Source of the DNA: Ophioceras dolichostomum | Lineage: Eukaryota > Ascomycota > Sordariomycetes > Magnaporthales > Ophioceraceae | Direction: 5' to 3' | Assembly: GCA_003049485.1 (NCBI GenBank) | Contig: PYST01000073.1 | Span: forward strand, 5,833 to 69,832 | Length of the DNA stretch: 64,000 bases | Part shown: piece by piece, positions 47,708 to 59,524 of the stretch | Layout: every line of letters starts with the position of its first letter | Numbering within the stretch: the first letter of the stretch is position 1 | The notes under the pieces: generated by a model | What the model was told of the DNA's origin: nothing | The model's input: only the letters and a program-made list of their open reading frames with translations | Database searches by the model: none | Position numbers and translations under genes: made by a program

Positions 47708-49298
47708 CCGGGTCTATTGTCCCGGAGCGAGGGACAGCAGGAGAGGACTCCCGCTCCAAGTTCCATGCGGAAAAGTTCAAATGTCAAGACTCTCGATATC
47801 TGGTCTAGAGACAAGCGCCAATAGTGGGCGACGAGCTAAGATAGGGCTGGCTGGTCTGGCCAAACGTCATCGATGAAAAATGCCAAGTTCAAGGCGCGGC
47901 AGGGAGGAGATTCATCAGACGGAGGATTGGCCATGTAGGCTCAGATCGAACCCACCTTGCGGAGCAAACAAACAAAAGTGGAAAATACCTCTAGGTATGC
48001 ATCTCTACGAGAAGCACGAATGAAGGTGCCAAAGAATGTTTGGAGCGAGAAATAGAGACTAAGGCTGACTCCGTGGACCGAGGGCAAGGCTTTTGTTTGG
48101 AAGAGGGGTGGGGGGATAGAGACTGGTCATTACCAACATAATTGCAAAACGGGCAAGGCACGGAAATACCTAGGTAGGTTAGGCAGGTAGGTATATCGTC
48201 GTATGGCTAGAATGGTCTATCGAGAATGCGTTCGAATGATACGAATCTGGGTATCCATCATGGCAGGCGTGGCATGCAGGGGGAGGGCGGGCTGGAGACG
48301 GTTGGAGACGATGCAGCAGCGATGTCATAAGGATAACACCACAGAAAAGAGGCCCTGACAAGCCACTACGTCATCAGACCGCTGACTTGTGCACCCGTCG
48401 CTCGGCCAGGAGATGTGCAGCCAGCCAGGACGGACCAAGAATCGACAGCACTTCGGGACACACTTGCTCCACTAGAGAGGCTTAAACAGTCCGAAGTCCC
48501 CGCTTGCCGGGTGCTTGGTGGGTGGTATTCATGTCCGTAAATGGGAAAATGGTACGGAGGTACGTCCACCAAGATCATCTTGAACGAGCGGACGGATGGT
48601 GCAGAACAGAGAGAGAGAAGAAGGCGACAACGACTTCGTTTATGTTAGCAAGTGAGAGAGAGACTAAGCTAGGTCTAGAACTGTTAACAAGCCTTCAATG
48701 TAGCTGTTCCCAGGGTTCTATTACGCCTAGGTTCGGACGGAGCAAACCTCTCGGGAAGAAACAGCGTTGAGGAAGACGGGGCGGCATGGAAGGAACTCGC
48801 CACAAAAACCTGGGGAGTGGGGTGATGAGTCTTGGAGCTCTGTCCATAACAGCTAAAAGTTATATGTACAGACGCTCATCTTTGAGAATGAAAAGGAGAT
48901 AGATTCAACCAAAGACGGTTGGGAAGAATATGTCCTAAGAACACATTTCGTGGATCTCGATCCAGGAATGAACCGCTTGGCATAGTTCATCGGAAGAGGG
49001 CACGTGCCAGTCTCATTACGTAATCCCGCACGGCCTTGTCACTCCTTGGCCAATCAGAGAACGGTGGATACTTTTCCAGCAACCTTATGAAACCAACTGC
49101 TGGCTGAACCGTGACAAGGCAGCAGGAGCTGTGGTAAGCTTCGCGTTCGCACCCGGAATCTCTCCAAACCCAACCACCACTCGACCCTTATTCTCCAAGC
49201 ATCTCCATCGCCGTCCCAACTCCCAAATCGCTCTTGATCCGACTGACTGCCCTGATCCTCGGGTCTTCTTTCCCACAATCACCGCCCACACAGCCACA
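47708..49298. other. Divergent intergenic region between the zinc-cluster factor and RPT4
   Basis: Shared upstream region of two divergently transcribed genes. It contains a TACCTAGGTA palindrome at 48168-48177 and the E-box/bZIP site pair at 49001-49023 near RPT4. No gene was recognised. Confidence 0.6.
49001..49023. promoter_or_regulatory. CACGTG E-box and TTACGTAA palindrome in the RPT4 promoter
   Basis: CACGTG (49001-49006) and the perfect palindrome TTACGTAA (49016-49023) are nine bases apart, about 280 bp upstream of the RPT4 start codon. They match bHLH- and bZIP-type sites. I did not see a yeast-type PACE element (GGTGGCAAA) in this promoter. Activity is inferred. Confidence 0.45.
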
Positions 49299-50806
49299 AT
49301 GTCTGACGAAGAGCGCCAACATGCGCTGGCGTCCTACAAAGCGAAGCTGATCGAGTCGAGAGAGTGGGAGTCGAAGCTGAAGAACCTGCGGTTAGAGATC
49401 AAGGCTCTGCAGAAGGAATTCGACCAGACGGAGGAGAACATCAAGGCGCTGCAGAGCGTGGGCCAAATTATTGGTGAGGTCCTCAAGCAGCTGGACGATG
49501 AGAGATGTAAGTCCTACATGTTCCAACTCAGCTGGACCGTCCAGCATCCATCCCCGATGTGGCCGCACAGGGGTCGACGGCTATCGCCAACCGCCGCCTT
49601 CTTCACGCGTAACTAGGCAATAGCCGCTAACATCGAACCTCACTCGCAGTCATTGTCAAAGCGTCCTCCGGCCCGAGATATGTCGTCGGCTGCAGATCAA
49701 AAGTCGACAAGGCGAAGCTGAAGCAGGGGACACGTGTGGCCCTTGATATGACGACACTCACCATCATGCGCATGCTGCCCCGGGAGGTCGACCCCCTCGT
49801 ATACAACATGTCACTGGAGGACCCCGGTCAGGTCAGCTTTGCGGGTATTGGTGGTCTGAACGACCAGATCAGGGAGCTGAGGGAGGTGATCGAGCTGCCG
49901 CTGAAGAACCCGGAGCTGTTCCTTCGGGTCGGCATCAAGCCTCCGAAGGGTGTGCTGCTGTACGGTCCTCCCGGCACGGGGAAGACACTGCTGGCGAGGG
50001 CCGTCGCGTCGAGCTTGGAGACCAATTTCTTGAAAGGTGAGCTCAATATCGACCCGCCGCCATGGCTCCCTTATTGAGGATCTGGGATAGAACAATGTCG
50101 AACTAAGATGCTAACTTGCAGCTCACCTGTAGTCGTCTCCTCGGCCATCGTCGACAAGTACATTGGAGAGTCCGCCCGCCTGATCCGGGAGATGTTCGGA
50201 TACGCCAAAGAGCACGAGCCCTGCATCATCTTCATGGACGAGATCGACGCCATCGGCGGCCGCCGCTTTTCGGAAGGCACGAGCGCGGACAGAGAAATCC
50301 AGCGGACGCTCATGGAGCTGCTCAACCAGCTGGACGGTTTCGACTACTTGGGGAAGACGAAGATCATCATGGCCACCAACCGCCCCGACACGCTGGACCC
50401 GGCTCTCCTCCGTGCTGGACGACTGGACCGCAAGCTCGAGATCCCGCTGCCAAACGAGGTCGGCCGGCTGGAGATCCTGAAGATCCACTCGTCTAGCGTG
50501 ATCACAGACGGCGACATCGACTTCGAGAGCGTGGTCAAGATGAGCGACGGACTGAACGGTGCTGATCTGAGGAACGTGGTCACTGAGGCGTAAGTTTTCG
50601 GATCAGATTCTCATCCCTCGTCCTACTCCTTGCTATCGCTGGATAGCTATTGCTAGGTAACTATAATGCTGACCAAATGTTATAGCGGCTTATTTGCCAT
50701 CAAGGACTACCGAGACTCGGTCAACCAGGACGATTTCAACAAGGCAGTCCGGAAAGTTGCAGAGGCCAAGAAACTGGAGGGCAAGCTGGAGTACCAGAAG
50801 CTCTAG
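49299..50806 (+). CDS. RPT4: 26S proteasome regulatory subunit Rpt4 (AAA ATPase)
   Basis: One of the six ATPases of the 19S base ring, which unfolds ubiquitinated substrates and feeds them to the 20S core. Exons 49299-49506, 49650-50036, 50133-50589 and 50686-50806 give 390 residues, the normal length for Rpt4. In order: an N-terminal coiled coil (about 5-65), an OB-fold region (about 66-125), and the AAA module with Walker A GPPGTGKT (175-182), Walker B IIFMDEID (Asp234, Glu235) and the Arg-finger region RAGRLDRKLEIPLP. The C-terminal helical domain ends LEYQKL without the HbYX motif, as expected for Rpt4. All introns are GT-AG and in phase. The start is the first ATG before the family N-terminus MSDEERQHAL. 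PRE4, encoding another subunit of the same complex, lies 6 kb to the right. Confidence 0.97.
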
Positions 50807-53251
50807 GCGTCGGTCTGATGATGGGAAGGGGACGTGTTGTTCGGTTACGAAGAGCGGGAAACAAAAATCACAGCGAGTTAAGCGAACATGGGGCGGCGGG
50901 TTAGTGGTAGCGGATGTTCAAACGCTTGGGTCATGTCTGTCAGCATGATCCGATGCGTGTCTGTAATACTGTATACTAGAACCAAGGCCATGCACCTAGA
51001 CTATCGCATCTGTTGTTTCTCGGAGCGGCACTTGATTCCGAGGGATGCTGATCTCACTGTGCCTGCTCCACATGTCCGATTACAGCTAGCACAGATGGAG
51101 GCTTGGACAGAGACCTAATCACGGTGGAAGGAGCGTGGGAGGCTGGCCAAACGGGATCGAGAGGCTATGGAATCCAGTGATCGATATCCTGCGTAGGGCT
51201 GGAAGGGAATACCACTCTGCCTCAGCGTAAAGTCCATCCAATCACAGAAATTATAGGTTCATTTAGTGTCCCGATCGGACCGCTGCCTTCGTGGCATTTG
51301 CGTGAGTGGCATGCACAGCTTGTTATTGGGGACCGGGAAGCCTGCATCCGTTTCAATTTAATGAGGGCGTTTACTGGATGGAATTCAAACGGCGAGAGTC
51401 CATGCAGAGCAACAGGGCCGGGCAATTCACAGGTTGCAGGAGGGAATGTGGGGGATCATGGTTGGAGTGAGCTGCCACGACAGCGAGAAGGATGTCTGGC
51501 CAGCGTGGATGCGTACGCCCTCCCTCCCGTGTTCCTCCGCCGTGAGGATACATCGGAGCCGTCAGATTCTTGATACTACTACTTTGAAATCCCGTATTCG
51601 CGAGAACACGGACTTTCCTAACGCGCACGAAGAGGCGGATTTTTTCGTCGATTTTCGTGACCGACACGGAGGCCCCCTTTTTGCATCACTCATCATTTCC
51701 CATATGCATCGCGGGAGGGTCCCAACGGCAATGTCAAAACAGGCAAAGAACACAAGGATGTGCTGGATACACGACTTCGTAATAGGAGTTGAGGCCTTGA
51801 CAGTGCTATTCTTGGGGCTCCTTGGGGCGTCCTTGGGCGTCCTTGCCCCTTTTTATTAATTGAGGCTGTACGCCACGGTTCCGGAGCGAAAAATCCCCAC
51901 TCCCTCCTCTTTTCGGCGGGAGGCCAATTGGCGTGCCAGATGCTAGTTTCCCGCATGGCACCCTGCTTTCTGGAGCCAGCAACGTCATGATCTTCCAAGG
52001 CAGGGGACAAACGAGCAACACCCCAACCATGATTGCTCGTGTTTGGCGGAAAGGGGACAAGACGAATTACATCGATATTGATCCAGGAGTAAAAAGTGGA
52101 AGGCGACTGACGACTGGCGAAAGAACCGGGACGCAAAAGACAATTGGGCTCCAGCTGAAGCCCAATGCTTGAACAGGGGTGGCGGGGCATTCTTCTGCCG
52201 TGGGGCCAATGGCCAATGGTAGGAGTATCTGGCGCCCGTGAGATCTGAAGCCGAGGAGGGTTGTAGCTCACCAACGGCGAGGAGCTTAGAAAGGGCTGCA
52301 GTCCGACGATAACGATGCACAGGGGTTCACAATACGCAGAGGGTACCAACGACAGGGCCACAGAGGACTGATGGCGGGGGTAGCCAAACGGATAGGCATT
52401 TTGGCGTCCTGGTGGTGTCAGTCTGGCTGAGGAGCGACTCGGGAGGTGCGACCTGCTCGCATGTTCGACCGATATCTGAAGGCATCCCTGTTGGCTGGTT
52501 GCCGGGCCGGTTTGCTTCCTGGCCGGCTTTGGTTTATTACGCCATCGCCACAAAGAGCTTCCAATGCTTTTTTCTTTTCAGTCGTATCTTCCGTTTCGAG
52601 AAGCAGCTACTGGGGCGGCGTTGGTTTGGAAACTCAATCTCACGCTTGAGGAGATGACAGCTAGGATGCATGCATCTTCAAGGGGGGCACGGCACGTCGT
52701 CCTGTCAGAAGCTGAAGGACCAGCTGAGTTCACCTAGCTTGGGATGGACTGAATGGACTGCCACCATCCTTCTTATCGCTTTCGTCTGACCAAGTGTTAG
52801 CCTGATGTCAAACCATGCTGAGATCGGTCTAACAAAGAATTGAGCGCAAGAAGGACCAGAGGGGGTCAGGGAAGACAGCCACACTGCGGCGGGTGGGGTG
52901 GCCGGTCGGCCCTGTGCCCTGTAGCCCCTGTCCGAGCTGCTCCAGACCCCCCTGGTCAATGCTTCAAGCTCGCCCTGCATTCTGCATCCCTCTTCCGTCC
53001 ATGAGCAAGGCTCCCCTCCATAAAGAACAAGCGCCTCCCATTCACCTCGTGTATTTCTCTTGCGCTCTTGCTCCTTCATTCCATTTCACCCGCAAACAAA
53101 CCCCAACCGTTCTGCTCTCGCATTCCTCGTCCTTCGCTCCCGATACCTCACGCGAAGCAGAAGAAATCTCGCCGTTCTAGCAGCCAGCTGAACACCGCAG
53201 TCCCTCTTGTTTCGTTCCAACGCTGCTCGCTGCCGCGGTTGATCTGACAGG
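50807..53251. other. Intergenic region between RPT4 and GFA1
   Basis: Contains the RPT4 3' region and the GFA1 promoter. The last 250 bp are C/T-rich on the plus strand, fitting a GFA1 leader. A 286-codon minus-strand frame at 51693-52553 shows no domain and a composition like translated non-coding DNA, so it is not called. Confidence 0.6.
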
Positions 53252-56099
53252 ATGTGGTAGGTTCCCCTCTCCTATATTTATCCCCCGCCATTTAGAGCTT
53301 GCAGCTACCAGCTACCGGCGTTTGCTGCTACTGCTACTCTACTCTGCCTCTGTTTGACCGGACAGGACAGAGGGCCACTCTACATATGACGCCACCGCAC
53401 ATGTCAAGTCTCGAACCAAGCAGACTGAGCGGATGGGAGAAGGCGAGGAAGCAATTGCAGTACTAACGAGAAAACACACACCTTTCACAGTGGCATCTTC
53501 GGATACATCAATTACCTGGTGGAGAAGGACCGGAAGTTCATCATCGACACTCTGATCAACGGTATGTCAAGCCTCCCTGCACTCAACAAGCGCTGAATCC
53601 CCAAGCACACAAATGAGCGGTGGGCGTCAGCAGCATGTCAGCTTGCAACGTCGTGCAGAACAACAAGCAGCGACGGCCACCGAATGGCAACCCCACCAAC
53701 AACCCAAAACCTTGGCACAGCCCGTGAATGTGGCAGGCCAACCCGCCAGCTCGGGTTGTGGGTGGCTGAACCGCAATCCGAAAAGGCAAGCCACGCTGGC
53801 GGCGCTAACACAAAGCCTTGACTCCAATGCGCAGGTCTTTCACGTCTCGAGTACCGCGGTTACGACTCTGCTGGTCTGGCTATCGATGGCGACAAGAAGA
53901 AGGAGGTGTTTGCCTTCAAGGAGGTCGGTAAGGTCGCCAAGCTGAAGGAGCTCATCGCCGAGGCGCCTCTCGACCTCACCAAGACTTTCGACTCACATGC
54001 CGGTATCGCTCACACTCGGTGGGCTACTCACGGGTCCCCATCGCGGTTGAACTGCCACCCCCACAGGTGAGAACAGAGACCCTCCAAACAAGACCCCTCC
54101 GGCGAACCTTTATATGCCCAAACCTTCAACCAACCGATGACAGAGCAAGAATGAAGATTTGCAATTGCGAAATGACACGTTGTTAACACACGAATTTTTA
54201 GGTCGGACCCCAACTGGGAGTTCTCGGTGGTGCACAATGGCATTATTACCAACTACAAGGAGCTCAAGACTCTCCTGGAGAGCAAGGGATTCCGCTTCGA
54301 GACCGACACCGATACCGAGTGCATCGCCAAGCTTGCCAAGTACCTCTACGACAAGCACCCCAAGGTTGGCTTCACCGACCTGGCCAAGGCTGTCATCCAC
54401 GAGCTGGAGGGTGCCTATGGTCTCCTGATCAAGTCGGTGCACTACCCGCACGAGGTCATTGCTGCGCGCAAGGGTTCGCCCCTGGTGATCGGCGTCAAGA
54501 CGTCGCGCCGCATGAAGGTGGACTTCGTCGACGTCGAGTACGCGGACGAGAACAGCCCACTCCCTGCCGAGACCGCGTCGCAGAACGTCGCCCTCAAGAA
54601 GGTGGGCATCACCAGCAGCCTGCTGTCGCCGGCGTCCGCTGCGGGTGGACTGGCCGCTCCGGACAAGTCCCTTCTGCACCGCTCGCAGTCGCGGGCCTTC
54701 ATGACCGACGACGGCCAGCCCATGCCCACCGAGTTCTTCCTGTCTTCGGACCCGTCCGCTATTGTCGAGCACACGAAGAAGGTTATGTACCTGGAGGACG
54801 ACGACATTGCGCACATCCACGAGGGCTCGCTCAACATCCACCGGCTGAAGAAGGCCGACGGCAGCTCCAACGTGCGCACGATCCAGACGCTTGAGCTGGA
54901 GCTCCAGGAGATCATGAAGGGCAAGTTCGAGCACTTCATGCAGAAGGAAATCTTCGAGCAGCCCGAGTCGGTTGTTAACACCATGCGCGGCCGGCTGGAC
55001 ATTGAGAACAAGAAGGTCACGCTGGGCGGCCTGCGGTCATACATCAGCACGATCCGCCGCTGCCGGCGCATCATCTTCATCGCCTGCGGGACGTCGTACC
55101 ACAGCTGCATGGCTGTGCGCGGCATCTTCGAGGAGCTGGCCGAGATCCCGATCGCGGTCGAGCTGGCGTCGGACTTCCTTGACCGGCAGGCCCCCGTCTT
55201 CCGTGACGACACGTGTGTGTTCGTGTCGCAATCCGGAGAGACGGCCGATTCCCTTTTGGCTCTGCGCTACTGCCTGGAGCGCGGAGCGCTGACTGTGGGC
55301 ATCGTTAACGTCGTGGGCTCCTCTATCTCGCTCCTGACGCACTGTGGTGTGCACGTCAACGCCGGTCCCGAGATTGGTGTCGCCTCCACCAAGGCCTACA
55401 CCTCTCAGTTCATCGCCATGGTCATGTTCGCGCTGTCGCTGAGCGAGGATCGCGCGAGCAAGAAGGAGCGCCGCGAGGAGATCATGAGTGGTCTGGCCAA
55501 GATCTCGGACCAGATCAAGCAGGTGTTGCAGCAGGACCAGTACATCAAGGACTTGTGCGCCAAGGTGTTCAAGAACCAGAAGTCGCTGCTGCTGCTGGGT
55601 CGTGGCTCTCAGTACTCAACCGCGCTGGAGGGCGCTCTGAAGATCAAGGAGATTTCGTACCTGCACTGCGAGGCCGTCATGTCGGGCGAGCTGAAGCATG
55701 GTGTTCTTGCCCTGGTTGACGAGAACCTCCCCATCATCATGATCCTGACCCGCGATGACCTCTTCAAGAAGTCGCTCAACGCCTACCAGCAAGGTACGCC
55801 AACATCTCATACGACTCCTTCCCTGTGTGAACACTTCGCTAGAATTCATGCTAACCACCTACCTTTGAACCACAACAGTCGCCGCTCGCGGAGGCAAGCC
55901 CATCGTCATCTGCAACCCCGGCGATGAGGAGTTCTCGACCAGCCAGGCTGAGAAGATCGAGATCCCCCAGACTGTGGACGCCCTCCAGGGCATCCTGAAC
56001 GTCATCCCGCTGCAGCTGATCGCGTACTGGCTCGCCGTCATGGAGGGCCTGAACGTCGATTTCCCGCGCAACCTGGCCAAGTCGGTCACCGTGGAGTAA
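53252..56099 (+). CDS. GFA1: Glutamine-fructose-6-phosphate aminotransferase (GFAT)
   Basis: Cytosolic enzyme that makes glucosamine-6-phosphate from fructose-6-phosphate and glutamine, the first committed step to UDP-GlcNAc for chitin and glycoproteins. Exons 53252-53256, 53491-53561, 53835-54066, 54202-55793 and 55879-56099 give 706 residues. The first coding exon is only ATGTG. Splicing to 53491 rebuilds MCGIFGYINYLV with the catalytic nucleophile Cys2, which becomes N-terminal after Met removal. The glutaminase domain shows HTRWATHG, VHNGIITNY and EGAYGL. A fungal-type linker insert with Ser-rich sequence (about residues 215-270) precedes two SIS isomerase domains (CGTSYHSC, SQSGETADS and GRGSQYSTALEGALKIKEI). 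The C-terminus ends PRNLAKSVTVE, as in all GFATs. All introns are GT-AG. No ribozyme or riboswitch control is evident. Confidence 0.97.
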
Positions 56100-56904
56100 A
56101 CAAAGAGACGCACAAGAACGCGATTTGCATGGCAACTTGGTAGCTCGCTGCTTTGTTAGACTAGAGGGCAAGGGGAGGGGCGTCATGTCATTAGCTACCT
56201 CCCTATTGGTGTAGGGGATCCTCGACTTTTGATTTTCTTTCTTCCATTTCTAGGAGAAACAAACAAAAGAAGGCGCACTGCGTTGGTAGTCTCAAGATCG
56301 GCACAGAGAGAATTCATGGAGGAGTTGGACAGGGGAGGGATGGAAAAACGTTCTGGTGCCGGCCAACCGCCAGCAGATGGCACTATTCGGCGGCTGCTAA
56401 TGGGGCGAATTTTCTTAACCTCACTCAAGCCTGCTTGCCTGCCTAATTGGGCGGCGGACTGCGTGTGGAATGTAGTCGAGCGAGGTCTTTTTTAGACATT
56501 AGGAAATGAATGCGATGGCTTTCTTTCTTCACCGATCTATGAGAAGTAGAATTACACGTCCACCGAGCATTCCAGCCCGAGCGGGACTTGCATGTCTGTG
56601 ATTCCTGTCTGTCTGCCTCACCGCGAATCTCTGTCTGTCTCTATATCTGTCTCTCGTCGTATCAACCGGCCACGTCCCGAGCCTGGTTCACTTTCCCTAC
56701 TTGGGGTTCGATTGCCCCATGCTCAGGCATGCTCCATCGTGCCCGCTCAGGCAGATATTCATCGAAAGAGACGGTATTGAGAAATAGACTGACACACGCA
56801 AACGCAGTTGACAAAGAACCACTGAACCAACGGCCTTGCACCCTCGGTGCGTCCCATCCTTCCTCTCCATCTCCTCCCTGTCTCACTGTCCCCCCAAGCG
56901 TCGA
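56100..56904. other. Convergent 3' region of GFA1 and PRE4
   Basis: Non-coding. It holds the 3' untranslated regions of the two converging genes and T-rich sequence suited to polyadenylation. A tRNA-like T-arm at about 56702-56719 was checked and rejected. Confidence 0.65.
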
Positions 56905-57955
56905 TTACACCGTCTGCGTGCCGTAGCCCTTGATCCTATCGGCAAAGGCCCAGCTCTGCTGCTCCAGGACCTCGTCCTCGCGGAGATCGACGCCGTCCTT
57001 GGTGACGACGGCGAGCGAGTAGCGGTCCATGCTGCGGGCGTCGCGGTAGAAGAGCACCTTCATGCACTCGCGCACCACCTCGACGGCGCGCTGGCGGGTC
57101 AGGCCCGCGGCCTCCTCCTCGGTGCCGGCGACCTTGCGCATGATTGGGATGGCGAGCATGGAGCCGTAGCCGGTCGCCAGGGCCGGGGCGCTGAACGTCG
57201 TGCCGCGCAGGTCGGCGCTGGCGAGGAACGGCTTGGAGTCCGCGTCCAGCCCCGCGACGAGGAGCTGGTTCCAGAGCGGGTCGAACTTGTTGCGCCGGTT
57301 GTAGAGGAGCTTCGAGAGGTACTTGTGCAGGTTGGCGGCGTTGAGGTCGCTCTTGCTCTTGTCGGTGGCGGATTCCGAGGGCTCTTCGTCGGGGAGGGCG
57401 GTGACGTCGGTTCCGTTGGCGTAGGCCTCGTCCGTGGCGAGCTCGGTCAGGTGCCGGTCCAGGTACTGCATGTCCGAGACGTCGCCACTGAAGCCGACCA
57501 CGGACGAGCCCGCGAAGACGCGCAGGCGGTGTGTCGTTGTGAAGCGGGCGAGGGAGCCGTACGACGCTGTTGTTTGGTTGCTCGGAAGAGGTTGGTTAGT
57601 CAAGCTAGCTCGTATGCAAGGGAGCAAGTGTGTGTTATATAGGGAGGGTATAACAGAAAAGCGCACCTAGATTATCAGCTGCTATGACAACGCCGTCCTT
57701 GAACTTCAGTCCGATTACCGAGGTGCCCGTAACGACGGGGGACTTCGTCGCCTGAGTAGGCCCGTGAGGCTGGCGGTAGGACGCATCGTAGGCGCCGTAG
57801 ACATCATCCCTTGGCTGTTGATTCGCGTTTGCAGTGTCAGTCCGAGCTCATGAAATACCCCAAGCTCTATTGCAAAGAGCCAGGAGGAGGTGGGTAAAGC
57901 GCAATGGGGGAGGTGGTTGACATACACGGCCCCAAGCTTGTGGTCGGTGATCCAT
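56905..57955 (-). CDS. PRE4: 20S proteasome subunit beta type-7 (Pre4)
   Basis: Non-catalytic beta7 subunit of the 20S core particle. Exons on the minus strand are 57955-57926, 57814-57667 and 57566-56905, giving 279 residues. The first exon encodes only MDHRPQAWGR. The second adds PRDDVYGAYD, the propeptide, and the start of the mature fold (VVTGTSVIGLKFKDGVVIAA). The third continues ASYGSLARF. Family features include GDVSDMQYL, NPLWN-like DPLWNQLLVAG, LATGYGSMLAIPIMRK, FYRDARSMDRYSLAV and the C-terminal FADRIKGYGTQTV, nearly identical in form to yeast Pre4. As expected for beta7, the Thr near the mature start is followed by Gly-Thr-Ser but is not the active nucleophile. The acidic loop around ALPDEEPSESATD is a fungal insertion. 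The gene is head-to-head with the SAP30BP-like gene, 466 bp apart. Confidence 0.96.
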
Positions 57956-58421
57956 ATTGACCGGAGAGAATGGGACTGGAACGGGAGATGGGAAAGCGGA
58001 AAGCGGATTAAAGCGAGGTCGGTTCGTTTGAGGCCTGAGGATGGGATGGGCTACTCTTCTGTGTTGTGAAAAATGCGGGAAAGTACAGGAGATTGATCGT
58101 TTCGAAGAGGTCGTCGCTGCGAAGCTGCTCGAAGGCTGATGGATGTTGGATGCTGAGCCTAGCCGCTAGCTCAGCTTCGCGTCCAGTGCTGCCTCCAACG
58201 CAATGGAAAACTGTGCCTCAGGCAGCAAGGGAGCTTCGTCAGCACTGGCTTTGATGAGCTACCTTGCACGTGACTAGGATGGACCTCCTCATTCATCATG
58301 AACTCCAAGTACATCATCACATAGCCTTAGACGTACGATAACTACAAAATCCTCCCATTTTGCATTTTTGCGATAAGAGGGATACTATTGTTGACCAGCC
58401 GATCACCTGCGTTTTCTGAAG
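57956..58421. promoter_or_regulatory. Bidirectional promoter of PRE4 and the SAP30BP-like gene
   Basis: 466 bp between two divergent start codons. It contains CACGTGAC at 58267-58274, a bHLH/Cbf1-type site, inside a 12-mer (TTGCACGTGACT, 58264-58275) that recurs exactly at 23866-23877. The PRE4 side is C/T-rich on its coding strand. No TATA box was evident on either side, in line with housekeeping promoters. Confidence 0.55.
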
Positions 58422-59524
58422 ATGTCAGGTCTCGTAGGCTACGCTAGCAGCGACGACGAAGACGATGAAGTGGTCAAGGAACCTCAGCCAAACAATGTAT
58501 GTGTGAGCGCCACGCAATTTGTTCTGTGGTGCTCCCCCTCAGTCATTATTGCTGAGGTACGAGGTAGCAAGCCAGCTTTTTGCTAACTCGGTGATCTGTC
58601 TAGCAGACCCCAACGCCGAATCCCACAAACTCTTCAGCCAAATCCATCGCCTTAACGGTACAGGAGGCTCCAGGTGAGTGCAGCCTGCGTGAGCGCAGAC
58701 AGGGCCAAACAGGGCCCCAGCCAGCAAGGCCCTCGCTGCAAGCTTCACCAATTTGCAGTGACTAGCCACATTTGCTAATATAAGACCTAGAAACCAAAAC
58801 GCTATCACCAAGCTCTCCAGGCCATAACGTTGGGGATACATCTCGGACATCGCCATTAAAGGGGCCGCAAATCGACCCGGATGTCCTGAAAGACGCACCC
58901 ATCGTTGGCCCAAGTCTACCAACCGAGGAGGACGGCCTTATCCAGATAGATGACCTCCTCCCATCTCATCTCTCCTCATCGTCACGGCCTTCATCTCCCT
59001 ACACCACCAACCGCGAGCTCCTCCGGAACCTCACCCTGCCACCAGTACCCAATCTAGACGTGCCGCCCTCTCCACCAGGCACACCACCACCGGGCCACAC
59101 CGCGCTCACGGCCAAGTTCGAGAACTTCCTCGAGCTGAAGCGTACTAAGGGCACGCACTTCAACGCCCGAATATCGCAGTCCGCCGCGATGAGGAACCCA
59201 GCGCTCATGGACAAGCTGCTGCGCTTCGTCGGGCTCGACGACCCATCATCCGTCCTGGACAACAACAAGGAGGGCCCGAGCGGCGACCGCGGCGGCGCGG
59301 CGGCGGACCAGTACGCCACTGTGCTCCCGCCCGACCTGTGGGACCCTGCTGCGTTCCCGGAATGGGCGTTCCGTGGCGAGCTGAGGAGAGCACAGGATAA
59401 GATGCAGCAGGAGAGGGAGGCCGAACGGGCGAGTGGCAAGAGAGATGCCGTCGAATTCGTTCCTTCTTCGAGTAGCACACCCGGCAAGCGCAAATCGCGA
59501 TTTGACAGCGACGGCCCCCGCTGA
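58422..59524 (+). CDS. SAP30BP / HCNGP-like transcriptional regulator
   Basis: Nuclear protein of the HCNGP-like family, whose animal member SAP30BP binds SAP30 and has been linked to histone deacetylase repression and to splicing. Exons 58422-58496, 58604-58673 and 58785-59524 give 294 residues. The N-terminus MSGLVGYASSDDEDDE is the usual family opening. A Pro/Ser-rich middle leads to the conserved domain (about residues 140-255) with FENFLELKRTKGTHFNARI, NPALMDKLLRFVGLDD and YATVLPPDLWDP...FPEWAFRGELRRAQ. The tail carries PGKRKSRFD, a probable nuclear signal. The second exon has two AG acceptors three bases apart (58603 and 58606), so one Gln may be optional. The start is the first ATG and lies in the divergent promoter shared with PRE4. 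Confidence 0.92.

Noticed and set aside
51693..52553. 286-codon minus-strand frame between RPT4 and GFA1
   Set aside because: No recognisable domain, composition like translated non-coding DNA, and no plausible promoter or splice extension.
56702..56719. T-arm-like sequence (TGGGG-TTCGATTG-CCCCA) suggesting a tRNA
   Set aside because: The loop is eight rather than seven bases, and no A-box or acceptor stem was found at the right distance.
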